From Actinomadura rayongensis (GTDB lineage Bacteria; Actinomycetota; Actinomycetes; Streptosporangiales; Streptosporangiaceae), in NCBI RefSeq assembly GCF_009831215.1, contig NZ_WUTW01000006.1:308439-372438 (forward strand): a DNA stretch of 64,000 bases. The letters run 5' to 3'. A program made the translations under genes and the position numbers. Every line of letters starts with the position of its first letter. Position 1 is the stretch's first letter. Below the pieces are notes generated by a model. That model ran no database searches. It saw only the letters and a program-made list of their open reading frames with translations, and was not told the origin of the DNA. Positions 7,909 to 16,424 of this stretch are shown here, one piece after another.

Positions 7909-8717
7909 GCGCGGTCGCGGGACGGCGGCTGCGGTGGGCGCTGTCGGACGGCCTGGTCCTCGCGGGCCGGGAGCTGGCGCACCTGCGGCACCAGCCGGGC
8001 GAGCTGGTCGCGGCGCTGGTGTTCCCGGCGGTGATGGTGGTGCTGTTCGGGTACGTGTTCGGCAGCGCGATCGAGGTGCCGGGCGGCGGCGACTACCGCG
8101 AGTACCTGATGCCGGGCCTGTTCTCGATGGTGACGCTGTCGTCGCTGATGGCGGTGACGCAGAAGGTCGCCGCCGACGCCGAGAAGGGCGTCATGGACCG
8201 GTTCCGGGCGATGCCGACGGCGCGGTCGGCGCTGGCGTTCGGGCACACCGGCGCGGACCTGGCGGGCGGGCTGCTCGCCCTGGCGATCATGATGGGGGCG
8301 GGCGCGGCGGCGGGCTGGGCGCCGCACCGGGGCGCGGCGCGGGCGGCGGGGGCGGTCGCGCTGATCGTCCTGCTGCGGTACGCGCTGAGCTGGCTCGGGT
8401 GCTGGCTGGGGCTCGCGGCGCCCAGCGAGGAGGTCGCGGACCGGCTGGGGCCGCTGGTGCTGCCGGTGTCGATGCTGTCGAACGCGTTCGTCCCGACCGA
8501 CGGGATGCCCGCGTGGCTGCGGGTGGCGGCCGAGTGGAGCCCGGTGAGCGCGCTGACGGCGGCGAGCCGGACGCTGTTCGGGAACGCGGGCGTCCCGGCG
8601 GGCCCGGCGCCGTGGCCGCTGGCGCATCCGGTGCTCGCGGTGTGCCTGTGGTCGGCGGTGCTGCTGGCGGTGTTCGTGCCGCTGACGGCGCGCGCCTACC
8701 GGCGGCGGGGCCGGTAG
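7905..8717 (+). CDS. ABC-2 family exporter permease (DrrB-like)
   Basis: A 270-residue membrane subunit. About six helices can be traced, for example LVAALVFPAVMVVLFGYVFG, LLALAIMMGAGAAAGW and HPVLAVCLWSAVLLAVFVPL. The segment EYLMPGLFSMVTLSSLMAVT and the loop EKGVMDRFRAMPTARSAL are typical of DrrB-type permeases. It overlaps the ATPase gene by four bases. Together they should form a homodimeric or pseudo-dimeric exporter under control of the divergent TetR. Confidence 0.9.
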   Translation: MSAVAGRRLRWALSDGLVLAGRELAHLRHQPGELVAALVFPAVMVVLFGYVFGSAIEVPGGGDYREYLMPGLFSMVTLSSLMAVTQKVAADAEKGVMDRFRAMPTARSALAFGHTGADLAGGLLALAIMMGAGAAAGWAPHRGAARAAGAVALIVLLRYALSWLGCWLGLAAPSEEVADRLGPLVLPVSMLSNAFVPTDGMPAWLRVAAEWSPVSALTAASRTLFGNAGVPAGPAPWPLAHPVLAVCLWSAVLLAVFVPLTARAYRRRGR

Positions 8718-8730
8718 GCGCGCGTCCTCG

Positions 8731-9210
8731 TCAGACGCCGAACGGGGCCGGGTAGCGGATCCGCCCAGCGGGGACGGGGCCGTCGCGCAGGGCGAGGGCC
8801 ATGAGCGCGCCGTCCGGGAAGTCCGCGGTGATCCCCGGCGCGGGGACGAACCCGAACCGCGCGTAGTACGCCGGGTCACCGAGGACGACGGCGAAGGCTT
8901 CGCCGGCGTCGCGCGCCGCGTCCAGCGCGGCGGTGACGGCGGCGGTGCCCGCTCCCGTCCGCTGCCGGTCCGGGTGGACGGCGACGGGCGCGAGGGCGAG
9001 CGCGGCGGCGTCCCCGACGTGGCAGCGGGTGAGCAGGGCGTAGCCGGTGACGGGGTCGCCGGCCGTCCACGCCAGGCCCGGCAGCCAGGCGGGGTCGCGG
9101 CGCAGCGCGTCGACGAGGTCGGCCTCGGCGGGGGTGGGGAACGCGGCGCGCAGCACGGCGCGGACGGCCGCGTGGTCGGCGGCGGTCTCGGGGCGGGTCG
9201 TCCAGGTCAC
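8731..9210 (-). CDS. GNAT family N-acetyltransferase
   Basis: A 159-residue acetyltransferase-fold protein. It begins TWTTRPETAADHAAVRAVLRAAF. The acetyl-CoA binding loop is LAPVAVHPDRQRTGAGTAAV at about residues 78-97, then VLGDPAYYARFGF near 125, a pattern shared with the YhbS-like subgroup. The GTG start overlaps the rsgA stop (GTGA), so it is the second gene of that operon. The acceptor substrate is unknown; ribosomal or small-molecule amines are both possible. Confidence 0.87.
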   Translation of the reverse strand: MTWTTRPETAADHAAVRAVLRAAFPTPAEADLVDALRRDPAWLPGLAWTAGDPVTGYALLTRCHVGDAAALALAPVAVHPDRQRTGAGTAAVTAALDAARDAGEAFAVVLGDPAYYARFGFVPAPGITADFPDGALMALALRDGPVPAGRIRYPAPFGV

Positions 9211-10259
9211 CGGCCGTCCTCCCGGGCGCCGCGCTCGCGGTAGAGCCGCCTCTGCTCGCGGACGATCTTCTTGTGGCGGCCGGTGCGTTCGGCGCGCAGG
9301 CGGGCGTCGTCGCGGGACCGCGCCCACTCGTCCTCGCGCAGGAGCCTGCGGTACCCGTCCAGGCGCCGTGCGGGCAGGGCGCCGGACGCGACGGCGGCCA
9401 GGACGGCGCAGCCGGGTTCGGCGACGTGCGCGCAGTCGGCGAAGCGGCAGCCGACGGCGAGGTCCTCGATGTCGGCGAAGACGTGCCGGATGCCGTCCGC
9501 GGCGTCGTGGAGCCCGACGCCGCGCAGGCCGGGGGTGTCGATGAGCGCGCCGCCGCCGGGCAGCGGGTGCAGTTCGCGGCGGACGGTGGTGTGGCGTCCC
9601 TTGCCGTCGGCGGCGCGGACGGCGCCGGTGGCGAGCCGGTCGGCGCCGAGCAGCGCGTTCGCCAGCGTCGACTTGCCCGCGCCGGACGGGCCGAGCAGCG
9701 CCACGGTGCCGGTGAGCAGGGCGCGGACGGCGTCGAGGCCGGTGCCGTCCAGGGCCGCGACGGTCCGGACGTCCACGCCGGGCGCCGCCGCGGCTGCCTC
9801 GGCGGCGTCGGCGGCGGGGTCGGGGCTGCGGTCGGCCTTGGTCAGGACGATCACGGGCCGGGCGCCGCTCTCCCAGGCCAGCGCGAGCGTCCGCTCGATC
9901 CGGCCGGGGTTGACGGGACGGTCCAGCGCGGCGACGACCGCGACGGTGTCGACGTTGGCGGCCAGGACCTGGCCTTCCGACGTCCGTCCGGCCGAGGCGC
10001 GGACGATCGCGGTGCGGCGCGGCAGCAGCGCCGCGACGTGCGGTTCTTCGGGGGTCAGGGCCGCCCAGTCGCCGGTGCAGGGCGCGAGCGCCGGGGCGCA
10101 GGCGGCGCGCAGCGGGCCGTCGGGTCCGTGGGCGTCGCAGCGCCCGCGGTCGACGGCGGTGATCCGCGCGGGGACGAGCCCGGCGGCGCGGTGCGGGGTG
10201 AACAGGGCGTTCCAGTCCTCGTCCCAGCCGAGGGAGAGGAGGTCGTGCGGGAAGTCCAA
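9207..10259 (-). CDS. rsgA: Ribosome small-subunit-dependent GTPase A
   Basis: A 350-residue circularly permuted GTPase that acts in late 30S subunit maturation. An N-terminal OB-like domain comes first. In the GTPase part the order is permuted: the G4-type VLTKADRSPD comes first, then the P-loop GPSGAGKSTLANALLG and DTPGLRG. The zinc motif is Cys, Cys, His and Cys in GCRFADCAHVAEPGC near residue 290. The C-terminal helices are basic. Length and motif order fit RsgA well. The acetyltransferase gene overlaps its stop. Confidence 0.93.
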   Translation of the reverse strand: MDFPHDLLSLGWDEDWNALFTPHRAAGLVPARITAVDRGRCDAHGPDGPLRAACAPALAPCTGDWAALTPEEPHVAALLPRRTAIVRASAGRTSEGQVLAANVDTVAVVAALDRPVNPGRIERTLALAWESGARPVIVLTKADRSPDPAADAAEAAAAAPGVDVRTVAALDGTGLDAVRALLTGTVALLGPSGAGKSTLANALLGADRLATGAVRAADGKGRHTTVRRELHPLPGGGALIDTPGLRGVGLHDAADGIRHVFADIEDLAVGCRFADCAHVAEPGCAVLAAVASGALPARRLDGYRRLLREDEWARSRDDARLRAERTGRHKKIVREQRRLYRERGAREDGR

Positions 10260-10524
10260 GACGGAACCTTCGGGTGCGAGGTCCCGGCGGGCAGGGGTCA
10301 GCCGCGGGACCGGAGGACGACGATGGCCGGAGTGCCGCGCGGGGCGGCGCCGTCGACGACGGCCATAGGTCGCGCCCCCCTCCGGTCGTTGTTCGTTCCG
10401 TCTGCCGTGGACGGTACCGGGCGCCGTCCGCCGCGCGCGAGTCCTTTTTCACGGCGCCGCGCGGGAACCGGAGGGCGGGGCCCGGCGGTTATCGTGGCAG
10501 GAGACCGACGAGTGGGGGCGCGGC

Positions 10525-12390
10525 GTGGACGGACGAGCGGACCGGGACCCGGGCGGCCCCGACGAGCCGGTGCGGGATCTGGTGGCGCGGCTGGACCGCG
10601 CGGCGGCCGTCCGGCTGGAGGAGCTGTGGACGGGCCTGCGCGACGAGCTGGCGCCCGCCGCCCGCAAGGCCGGGGCGCTCACCGAACCGGCCCGGGACCT
10701 GGCCAAAGACGTCGCGGGCGACCTGATCCGCGACCTGGCCGGGGCGAGCGCGGACACGGCGGCGGCGCGGATGCTGGACCGGCTCGCCGGGACGCCCGCG
10801 ATGCGCGCGGTGGAACGCGCCGCCCACGACGCGGCGGTGCGGCTGGCGGTCGCGGCGGCCGAGCGGGCGGTGGCGGACGCGCGTGCCGCGGCGGAGTCCC
10901 ACCCGGTGACCGGCGCGGCGCTGGACGCGACGACGACGGCGGTCGCGCTGGCCGGGCAGGCCGCCCAGCGCGCGGCGCGGCTGGCCGGTCCGCTGGCGGG
11001 CCCGTTCGCGCGGGCGTCGTCCCCGGCGCTGGAGGCCGTCGCGGACGCGGCGGGCCGCACGGTGTCGGCGACGGTGACGGCCCCAGTGGTGCAGGCGGCG
11101 ACGCGGGCGGTCGCGGACGCGGTGCTGGACGCGGTCGCCGAGGCCGCCGTGGAGGTCGCACTGGACGTCGGCCGGGACGTGGCGGTGCAGGTGGTGCGGG
11201 AGACGGCGCGCGAGACCGTCCGGGGCGCGGCGACGGCGGTGCGGACCCGCGCCGCCGACACCACGGGCCTGCGCCCGGTGACCTCGGCGGCGGCGGACCT
11301 GGCGGTGCGCGCGGCGGGAAGCGACGCGGCGCGCACGGCGGGCGGAGTGGTCGCGGCCGTGGCGGGCAGCGCGGTGGCGCGGACGGCGCGGGACCTGGCG
11401 GGCCGCGCGGCGGCACGCGCGACGGTCCTGGCGGTCGAGGCGGTCCTGACCGAACTGCTCCGGGAGGCCCTGAAGGCGGCGCTGCGCGAACGCGTGCGGG
11501 GCCTGCTGCGCGACGTGGCCCGCGACGTGGTGGTCGACGTGACCCGAACGACCTGGACGGCCGCGACCCGCCCGTCCCCCCGCCCAACCACCGCCGCCCC
11601 ATCACCAGCGGACACACCACTTCGCGTCCCGCCAACCGCAGAACCGGCCCCTGACGCCTGGGCAACAGCCACCCAAGACCCGTCCCCAAACGCCCCCAAA
11701 ACCCCAAATCCCAACGAACCGGCCGACGGCTCAGCCCCGCCAACCGCCACCACCCCGCAGACCGACACCCTCGCGCACCCCTCCAGGAAGCCGACCCCCG
11801 AGGCCCCGGCCGACGGTTCAGCCTGGGCAGCAGCCACCGCCACCGAAACCAACGCCCCCGCGAACGACCGCAGAATGCTTGCGCCCGCGGACCCAGCCGA
11901 CGGCTCGGCCTGGGCAAAGGCCACCGCCGCACAGCCAGACGCCTCCGCACGCGACGCCAGGAAGCCGCCGGCCAAGGAAGCGACCGACGGATCCGCGTGG
12001 GCGGCGGCCACCGCCGCCCCGGCCGACAACCCCACGCCCGGAACCAGAAACCCCACGGCCCCAGACATCGCGGACGGACCAGCGCGGCCGGCCACACCCG
12101 ACCCGGCGGATCAGCCGCCCGCGCCCACAATGTCCACGGAAAACGCCCGGCGGCCAAAGGTCCCAGCGCCGGCGAACGGGTCCGAGGAGGCGGCATCCGC
12201 CCCCGCCGACCGGTCGCCAGCGTCCGGAAAGCGCGCGGACGTCCAGAAGCCGACAGCCTCGGAACCTGCGGACGGCTCAGCCTGGGCGACGGCCACCCGC
12301 GAGGCCGCAGACCAGCCGCCGCCGACCAACAACCCGGCACTCGAGACCGGAAAGCAGCCCGCCCCAGAACCGGCGGACGGACCGGCCTAG
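10525..12390 (+). CDS. Alanine-rich protein with repetitive Pro/Ala/Thr tail, unknown function
   Basis: 621 residues in two parts. Residues 1 to about 330 are almost entirely Ala, Val, Arg, Asp and Thr in predicted amphipathic helices (VADAVLDAVAEAAVEVALDV), with no clear membrane segment. Residues 340-621 are low complexity. The motif [PT]ADGSAWAxAT occurs four times, with five or so weaker variants (PADGSAPPTAT, APDAWATAT, ending PADGPA), every 30-50 residues. The tail uses rare codons (AGA, CCA, ACA) more than the head, suggesting relaxed constraint. The same DNA is also open in reverse with the same wobble position, so coding is likely but not certain. I do not recognise a family; a surface or phasin-like scaffold role is only a guess. 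Confidence 0.55.
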   Translation: MDGRADRDPGGPDEPVRDLVARLDRAAAVRLEELWTGLRDELAPAARKAGALTEPARDLAKDVAGDLIRDLAGASADTAAARMLDRLAGTPAMRAVERAAHDAAVRLAVAAAERAVADARAAAESHPVTGAALDATTTAVALAGQAAQRAARLAGPLAGPFARASSPALEAVADAAGRTVSATVTAPVVQAATRAVADAVLDAVAEAAVEVALDVGRDVAVQVVRETARETVRGAATAVRTRAADTTGLRPVTSAAADLAVRAAGSDAARTAGGVVAAVAGSAVARTARDLAGRAAARATVLAVEAVLTELLREALKAALRERVRGLLRDVARDVVVDVTRTTWTAATRPSPRPTTAAPSPADTPLRVPPTAEPAPDAWATATQDPSPNAPKTPNPNEPADGSAPPTATTPQTDTLAHPSRKPTPEAPADGSAWAAATATETNAPANDRRMLAPADPADGSAWAKATAAQPDASARDARKPPAKEATDGSAWAAATAAPADNPTPGTRNPTAPDIADGPARPATPDPADQPPAPTMSTENARRPKVPAPANGSEEAASAPADRSPASGKRADVQKPTASEPADGSAWATATREAADQPPPTNNPALETGKQPAPEPADGPA

Positions 12391-12861
12391 GCGTCGCCGC
12401 GCGCGAAGCGGGGCCGTCGCCGCCCGCAGGCACCCGCGCGATGACACGCAACGGGCACCTTCGCGCTCGTGAGCGGCCAGCGCTCGCTCTCGCGCGTCCG
12501 GACGCGCCGGATGCATCCACGCGTCCGCGGCCCCACAGGCGTCCGCGTGTCCGGATGCGCCGATTGCGCTTTTGCGCTGGGCCGCGTCTCGGGCGCTCGC
12601 GTGTCCGGACGTGGCGCGCGGGCGGCGTGTGGGCGTCGGCCGTCCGCGAGGCGGCGGGTCGGCCGTCGGCGGCCGGGCGGGTCGGCGTCCGCGAGCCGCT
12701 GGGGCAGGGCCGGCGGACGGCCCGCGTGGGGGCGGCCACGCGCAAGGGCGTCGCGTTTCGCGAGCCCATGCTGAACGCGCGGGGGCTGGGCGGGAGCGGC
12801 TGGTCGGGTGGTGCGGTGGGCGACGTCGTCCGAGTATGCGGTGCGGTGGTTGCCGCAGGGC
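12391..12861. other. Intergenic stretch, no gene seen
   Basis: About 470 bp of GC-rich sequence rich in CGTCCG and GCGTGTCC words. Open frames lack ribosome binding sites. The only signal is at its right end, where the tandem 11-bp repeats ahead of the response regulator begin. Confidence 0.5.
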
Positions 12862-12901
12862 TGAGGGGTGGCTGAGAAGTTCCTGAGAGTGGGATGAGAA
12901 T
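12862..12901 (+). promoter_or_regulatory. Four tandem 11-bp repeats, likely response-regulator box
   Basis: TGAGGGGTGGC, TGAGAAGTTCC, TGAGAGTGGGA and TGAGAAT follow one another without gaps. An 11-bp period of direct repeats is what OmpR/PhoB-type dimers bind. It ends 48 bp before the response regulator start and upstream of the -10 TACGGT (12938-12943), the expected place for activation. Confidence 0.7.
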
Positions 12902-12949
12902 CCCGGCGGCGGCGGTGGGGCCGCGGGGGTGCGTGGTTACGGTGGGTGC

Positions 12950-13669
12950 ATGGAGGCGGGGACGCAGGACGCGGCGGCGCGGATCCTGATCGTGGACGAC
13001 GAGCCGGCGGTGCGGGAGTCGCTGGCGGGGAGCCTGGAGTTCGAGGGCTACCGGGTGGAGGAGGCCGCCGACGGGGCGCTGGCGCTGGACCGGGTGGCCG
13101 AGCGTCGTCCGGATCTGATCGTGCTGGACGTGCTGATGCCGCGGATGGACGGCCTGACGACGTGCCGGCGGCTGCGCGCGCTGGGCGAGGTGATGCCGGT
13201 GCTGATGCTGACGGCGCGCGACATGGTCGGGGACCGGGTGACGGGCCTGGACGCGGGCGCCGACGACTACCTGGTGAAGCCGTTCGAGCTGGACGAGCTG
13301 CTGGCGCGGATCCGGGCGCTGCTGCGCCGCACCGCGATGGCGGCTCCGGCGGGGACCGAGCCGGGCGACGTCCTGACGTTCGGTGACCTGCGGATGGACA
13401 CGGTGACGCGGGAGGTGACGCGGGCGGGCCGTCCGCTGGGCCTGACGCGCACCGAGCACATGCTGCTGGAGATGTTCCTGCTGCATCCGCGGCAGGTCCT
13501 GACGCGGGAGCAGATCCTGGAGACGGTGTGGGGGTTCGATTTCGAGCCCGCGTCCAACTCGCTGGACGTGTACGTGATGTACCTGCGCCGCAAGACCGAG
13601 GCGGGCGGGCTGCCGCGGGTGGTCCACACGGTGCGGGGCGTGGGGTACGTGCTGCGCGCGGCGGCGTGA
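12950..13669 (+). CDS. OmpR-family response regulator (MprA/PrrA-like)
   Basis: 239 residues. The receiver domain spans about 11-125, with acidic pocket VDDE, phospho-acceptor Asp60 in LIVLDVLMPRMDG, and Lys in DDYLVKPFELDELL. The winged-helix output domain spans about 145-235 (LTRTEHMLLEMFLLHPRQVLTREQI cut here by length; also LDVYVMYLRRKTE). The ATG lies six bases after TACGGT with no ribosome binding site, so the mRNA is probably leaderless. The histidine kinase follows after seven bases. Its presumed boxes precede its own gene, the glycosyltransferase operon and the DUF2231 gene. Confidence 0.92.
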   Translation: MEAGTQDAAARILIVDDEPAVRESLAGSLEFEGYRVEEAADGALALDRVAERRPDLIVLDVLMPRMDGLTTCRRLRALGEVMPVLMLTARDMVGDRVTGLDAGADDYLVKPFELDELLARIRALLRRTAMAAPAGTEPGDVLTFGDLRMDTVTREVTRAGRPLGLTRTEHMLLEMFLLHPRQVLTREQILETVWGFDFEPASNSLDVYVMYLRRKTEAGGLPRVVHTVRGVGYVLRAAA

Positions 13670-13676
13670 GGCGGGC

Positions 13677-15137
13677 ATGAGGCGGGCGTGGCGGCCGTTG
13701 CGGCGGCTGCCGTTGCGGGGCCGGCTGGCGCTGCTGATCGCGACGGCGGTGGCGGTGGCGGTGGCGGCGTGCGCGACGCTGTCGTGGTTCCTGGTCCGCG
13801 ACCAGCTGTACCGGGAGCTGGACCGGAGGCTGGGGGTGCTGGGCGGCGGCCCGCCGGGGCGGCCGGGCGATCCGGGGCGCGGCGGGCGGGTCGCGATGGA
13901 CCTGACGCGGCTGGTGGCGGTGTGCTCCCCGGACCCCATCGAATCCGGATCAACGTTCCGTTTCCCTGGCCCGTACGACATGGTGCAGGTCGTGCGGGCG
14001 GACGGGACGCGCTGCACCGTCCCGGACGCGGGCGCGCTGACGGTGACGCGCGCGGACCGGGACGTCGCGGCGGGCCGGGCGGCGCAGGCCGTCCACAACG
14101 GGTCGGGGGTGACGTCGGGCGGTGAGGGCACGGGCGTGCGGGTCCTGACGCGCCCGGCGGTGACGCTGGACGGGACCCGGGTGGCGCTGTCGTACGCGAT
14201 CCGGCTGGACCAGGTGGACCGTCCGCTGAACGATCTGGCGCTGATGCTGATCGCGGTGGCGGCGTTCGGGGTGCTGGTGTCGGCGGGCGCGGGCCTGATG
14301 ATCGCGCGGGCGTCGCTGCGCCCGGTGGACGAGCTGACCGACGCGGTGGAGCACATCGCCCGCACCGAGGACCTCGGGACGCGGATCCCCGCGCACGGCG
14401 CGGACGAGATCGCCCGGCTGAGCCGGTCGTTCAACCTGATGACGTCGGCGCTGGCGGCGTCGCGGGAGCGCCAGCGCCAGCTCGTCGCGGACGCGGGCCA
14501 CGAGCTGCGGACGCCGCTGACGAGCCTGCGCACCAACATCGACCTGCTGCTGCGGTCGGAGCAGACGGGCCGGGAGCTGCCGGCGGGGACGCGGCACCGG
14601 CTGCTGGTGAGCGTGAAGGCGCAGATGGTGGAGCTGTCGAGCCTGGTGGGGGATCTGCTGGAGCTGGGCCGTCCCGACGAGCGGGGCCCCGAGCGGGCGG
14701 CGGTCGCGCTGCACGAGGTGGTGGGGCGGGCGGTGGAGCGGGCGCGGCTGCGCGGCCCGGGCCTGACGGTGGACGCGGCGGTGGAGCCGTGGTTCGTGCG
14801 CGGCGATCCGGGGTCGCTGGAGCGGGCGGTGGTGAACCTGCTGGACAACGCGGTGAAGTTCAGCCCGCCGGGCGGGACGGTGCGGGTGCGGCTGGCGGGC
14901 GGGGAGCTGGTGGTGGCCGACGAGGGCCCGGGGATCCCGGCGGCGGACGTCCCGCACGTGTTCGAGCGGTTCTGGCGGTCGCCGTCGGCGCGGAGCCTGC
15001 CGGGGTCGGGCCTCGGCCTGTCGATCGTGGCGCGGGTGGCGCGGGAGACGGGCGGGCGGGTCGCGGTGGACCGCGCGGACGGCGGCGGGACGCTGATGCG
15101 CCTGACCCTGCCGGGCGGGTCCGCCGAACCGGCCTGA
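13677..15137 (+). CDS. Sensor histidine kinase with HAMP domain (MprB-like)
   Basis: 486 residues. TM1 is at about 14-36 (LALLIATAVAVAVAACATL), followed by an extracytoplasmic sensor of about 150 residues with two cysteines, TM2 near 185-205 (LALMLIAVAAFGVLVSAGAG), HAMP to about 260, the phospho-acceptor His275 in DAGHELRTPLTSLR, and an ATPase domain with N box LLDNAVKFSP and G boxes DEGPGIP and GSGLGLSIVA. It forms an operon with the regulator. MprB-type kinases sense envelope stress in mycobacteria; the signal here is inferred from that and from the downstream envelope genes. Confidence 0.92.
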   Translation: MRRAWRPLRRLPLRGRLALLIATAVAVAVAACATLSWFLVRDQLYRELDRRLGVLGGGPPGRPGDPGRGGRVAMDLTRLVAVCSPDPIESGSTFRFPGPYDMVQVVRADGTRCTVPDAGALTVTRADRDVAAGRAAQAVHNGSGVTSGGEGTGVRVLTRPAVTLDGTRVALSYAIRLDQVDRPLNDLALMLIAVAAFGVLVSAGAGLMIARASLRPVDELTDAVEHIARTEDLGTRIPAHGADEIARLSRSFNLMTSALAASRERQRQLVADAGHELRTPLTSLRTNIDLLLRSEQTGRELPAGTRHRLLVSVKAQMVELSSLVGDLLELGRPDERGPERAAVALHEVVGRAVERARLRGPGLTVDAAVEPWFVRGDPGSLERAVVNLLDNAVKFSPPGGTVRVRLAGGELVVADEGPGIPAADVPHVFERFWRSPSARSLPGSGLGLSIVARVARETGGRVAVDRADGGGTLMRLTLPGGSAEPA

Positions 15138-15165
15138 TTCTCATGGGGCGTTCATGCGCGCCTCA
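15138..15165 (-). promoter_or_regulatory. 11-bp repeats ahead of the glycosyltransferase operon
   Basis: Read on the minus strand, TGA triplets recur at exactly 11-bp steps: TGAGGCGCGCA, TGAACGCCCCA, TGAGAA. They match the TGAGA core and period of the boxes before the response regulator. They lie 27-54 bp before the GTG of the GT2-GtrA gene, directly after the kinase stop. This suggests a second, internal promoter driven by the same regulator. Confidence 0.6.
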
Positions 15166-15191
15166 CGGGCCCCCCAGACCCGGCCCCGACG

Positions 15192-16424
15192 GTGAAGCGC
15201 ATGAGCCATCTGATCACCGAGAGCGGCGCGCGGGACGTGCCGCCGGGGCCGCCGCTGCGGCTCGTCGAGGTCGTCGTGCCCGTCCACGACGAGGAGCGGG
15301 TGCTGGACGCGAGCGTGCGGCGCCTGCACCGGTACCTGGACGGGACGTTCCCCTACCCGTTCCGGATCACGATCGCCGACAACGCCAGCACCGACGGGAC
15401 GTGGCGCGCGGCGCAGGGCCTGGCGGCGGAGCTGCGCGGGGTGCGGGCCGTCCGGCTGGACCGCAAGGGCCGGGGCCGGGCGCTGCGGCACGTGTGGAGC
15501 GGCAGCGACGCCGACGTCGTCGCGTACATGGACGTGGACCTGTCGACGGATCTGGACGCGTTCCTGCCGCTGGTCGCGCCGCTGATCTCCGGGCACAGCG
15601 ACCTGGCGATCGGGTCGCGGCTGACGCGGGGCGCGGCGGTGGTGCGGGGCCCGCGCCGGGAGGTGATCTCCCGCTGCTACAACCTGCTGCTGCGCGCGGC
15701 GCTGGCGGCGAGGTTCACCGACGCGCAGTGCGGGTTCAAGGCGGCGCGGACGGAGATCGTGCAGGCGCTGCTGCCGCGCGTGGAGGACGAGGAGTGGTTC
15801 TTCGACACCGAGTTGCTGCTGCTGGCCGAGCGCAACGGGCTGCGCATCCATGAGGTCCCGGTGGACTGGGTGGACGATCCCGACAGCCGGGTGCAGGTGT
15901 GGCGGACGGCCCGCGACGACCTGCGCGGGATGGCGCGGGTGGCGCGGCGGATGCTGACGGGCGGGTTCGGCGCGCCGGTCGGCCGCCGGCGGGCCGCGGT
16001 GGAGGGCCTGCCGGCGGGGATGGCGCGGCAGCTTCCGGTGTTCGCGGTGATCGGGGCGGTGAGCACGGCGGCGCAGCTCGTCCTGTTCGTGCTGCTGCGG
16101 ACGGTGCTCGGGCCGCTGGCGGCGAACGCGGTGTCGCTGGTGGCGACGACGGTCGCGAACACGGCCGCCAACCGCCGGTTCACGTTCGGGGTGACGGGCG
16201 CGGGCGGCGCGCTGCGGCACCAGGCGCAGGGGCTGCTGGCGTTCCTGCTGGGGCTGGCGCTGAGCACGGGCGGGCTGGCGGCGCTGCACGCGGCGGCGCC
16301 GGGCGCGCCGCGCGCGGTGGAGGTGCTGGCGCTGGTCGCGGCGAACGCGGTGGCGACGCTGGCGCGGTTCGTGCTGATGCGGGCGTGGATCTTCCGCCCG
16401 CGCGGCGAGAGGGGCGCGGCGTGA
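15192..16424 (+). CDS. GT2 glycosyltransferase fused to a GtrA-like membrane domain
   Basis: 410 residues. The first 250 form a DPM1-type GT2 catalytic domain: VEVVVPVHDEERVL, DNASTDGTW, the DxD-like MDVDLSTDLDAFLPL, and the acceptor region DTELLLLAERNGL. Residues of about 285-400 form a GtrA domain with four helices (FAVIGAVSTAAQLVLFVLL, NTAANRRFTFGV). Enzymes of this build load a sugar onto polyprenyl phosphate and help flip it. A start three codons later (ATG) is equally possible. It overlaps the next gene by four bases. It probably supplies the lipid-linked sugar that the two following membrane transferases use; this is inference from order. Confidence 0.88.
   Translation: MKRMSHLITESGARDVPPGPPLRLVEVVVPVHDEERVLDASVRRLHRYLDGTFPYPFRITIADNASTDGTWRAAQGLAAELRGVRAVRLDRKGRGRALRHVWSGSDADVVAYMDVDLSTDLDAFLPLVAPLISGHSDLAIGSRLTRGAAVVRGPRREVISRCYNLLLRAALAARFTDAQCGFKAARTEIVQALLPRVEDEEWFFDTELLLLAERNGLRIHEVPVDWVDDPDSRVQVWRTARDDLRGMARVARRMLTGGFGAPVGRRRAAVEGLPAGMARQLPVFAVIGAVSTAAQLVLFVLLRTVLGPLAANAVSLVATTVANTAANRRFTFGVTGAGGALRHQAQGLLAFLLGLALSTGGLAALHAAAPGAPRAVEVLALVAANAVATLARFVLMRAWIFRPRGERGAA

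Noticed and set aside
10449..12095. Reverse-strand open frame with a repeated AQAEPSAG pattern
   Set aside because: It mirrors the repeats of the plus-strand gene in the same wobble register; no ribosome binding site or family was seen for it, and the plus strand has the better start.
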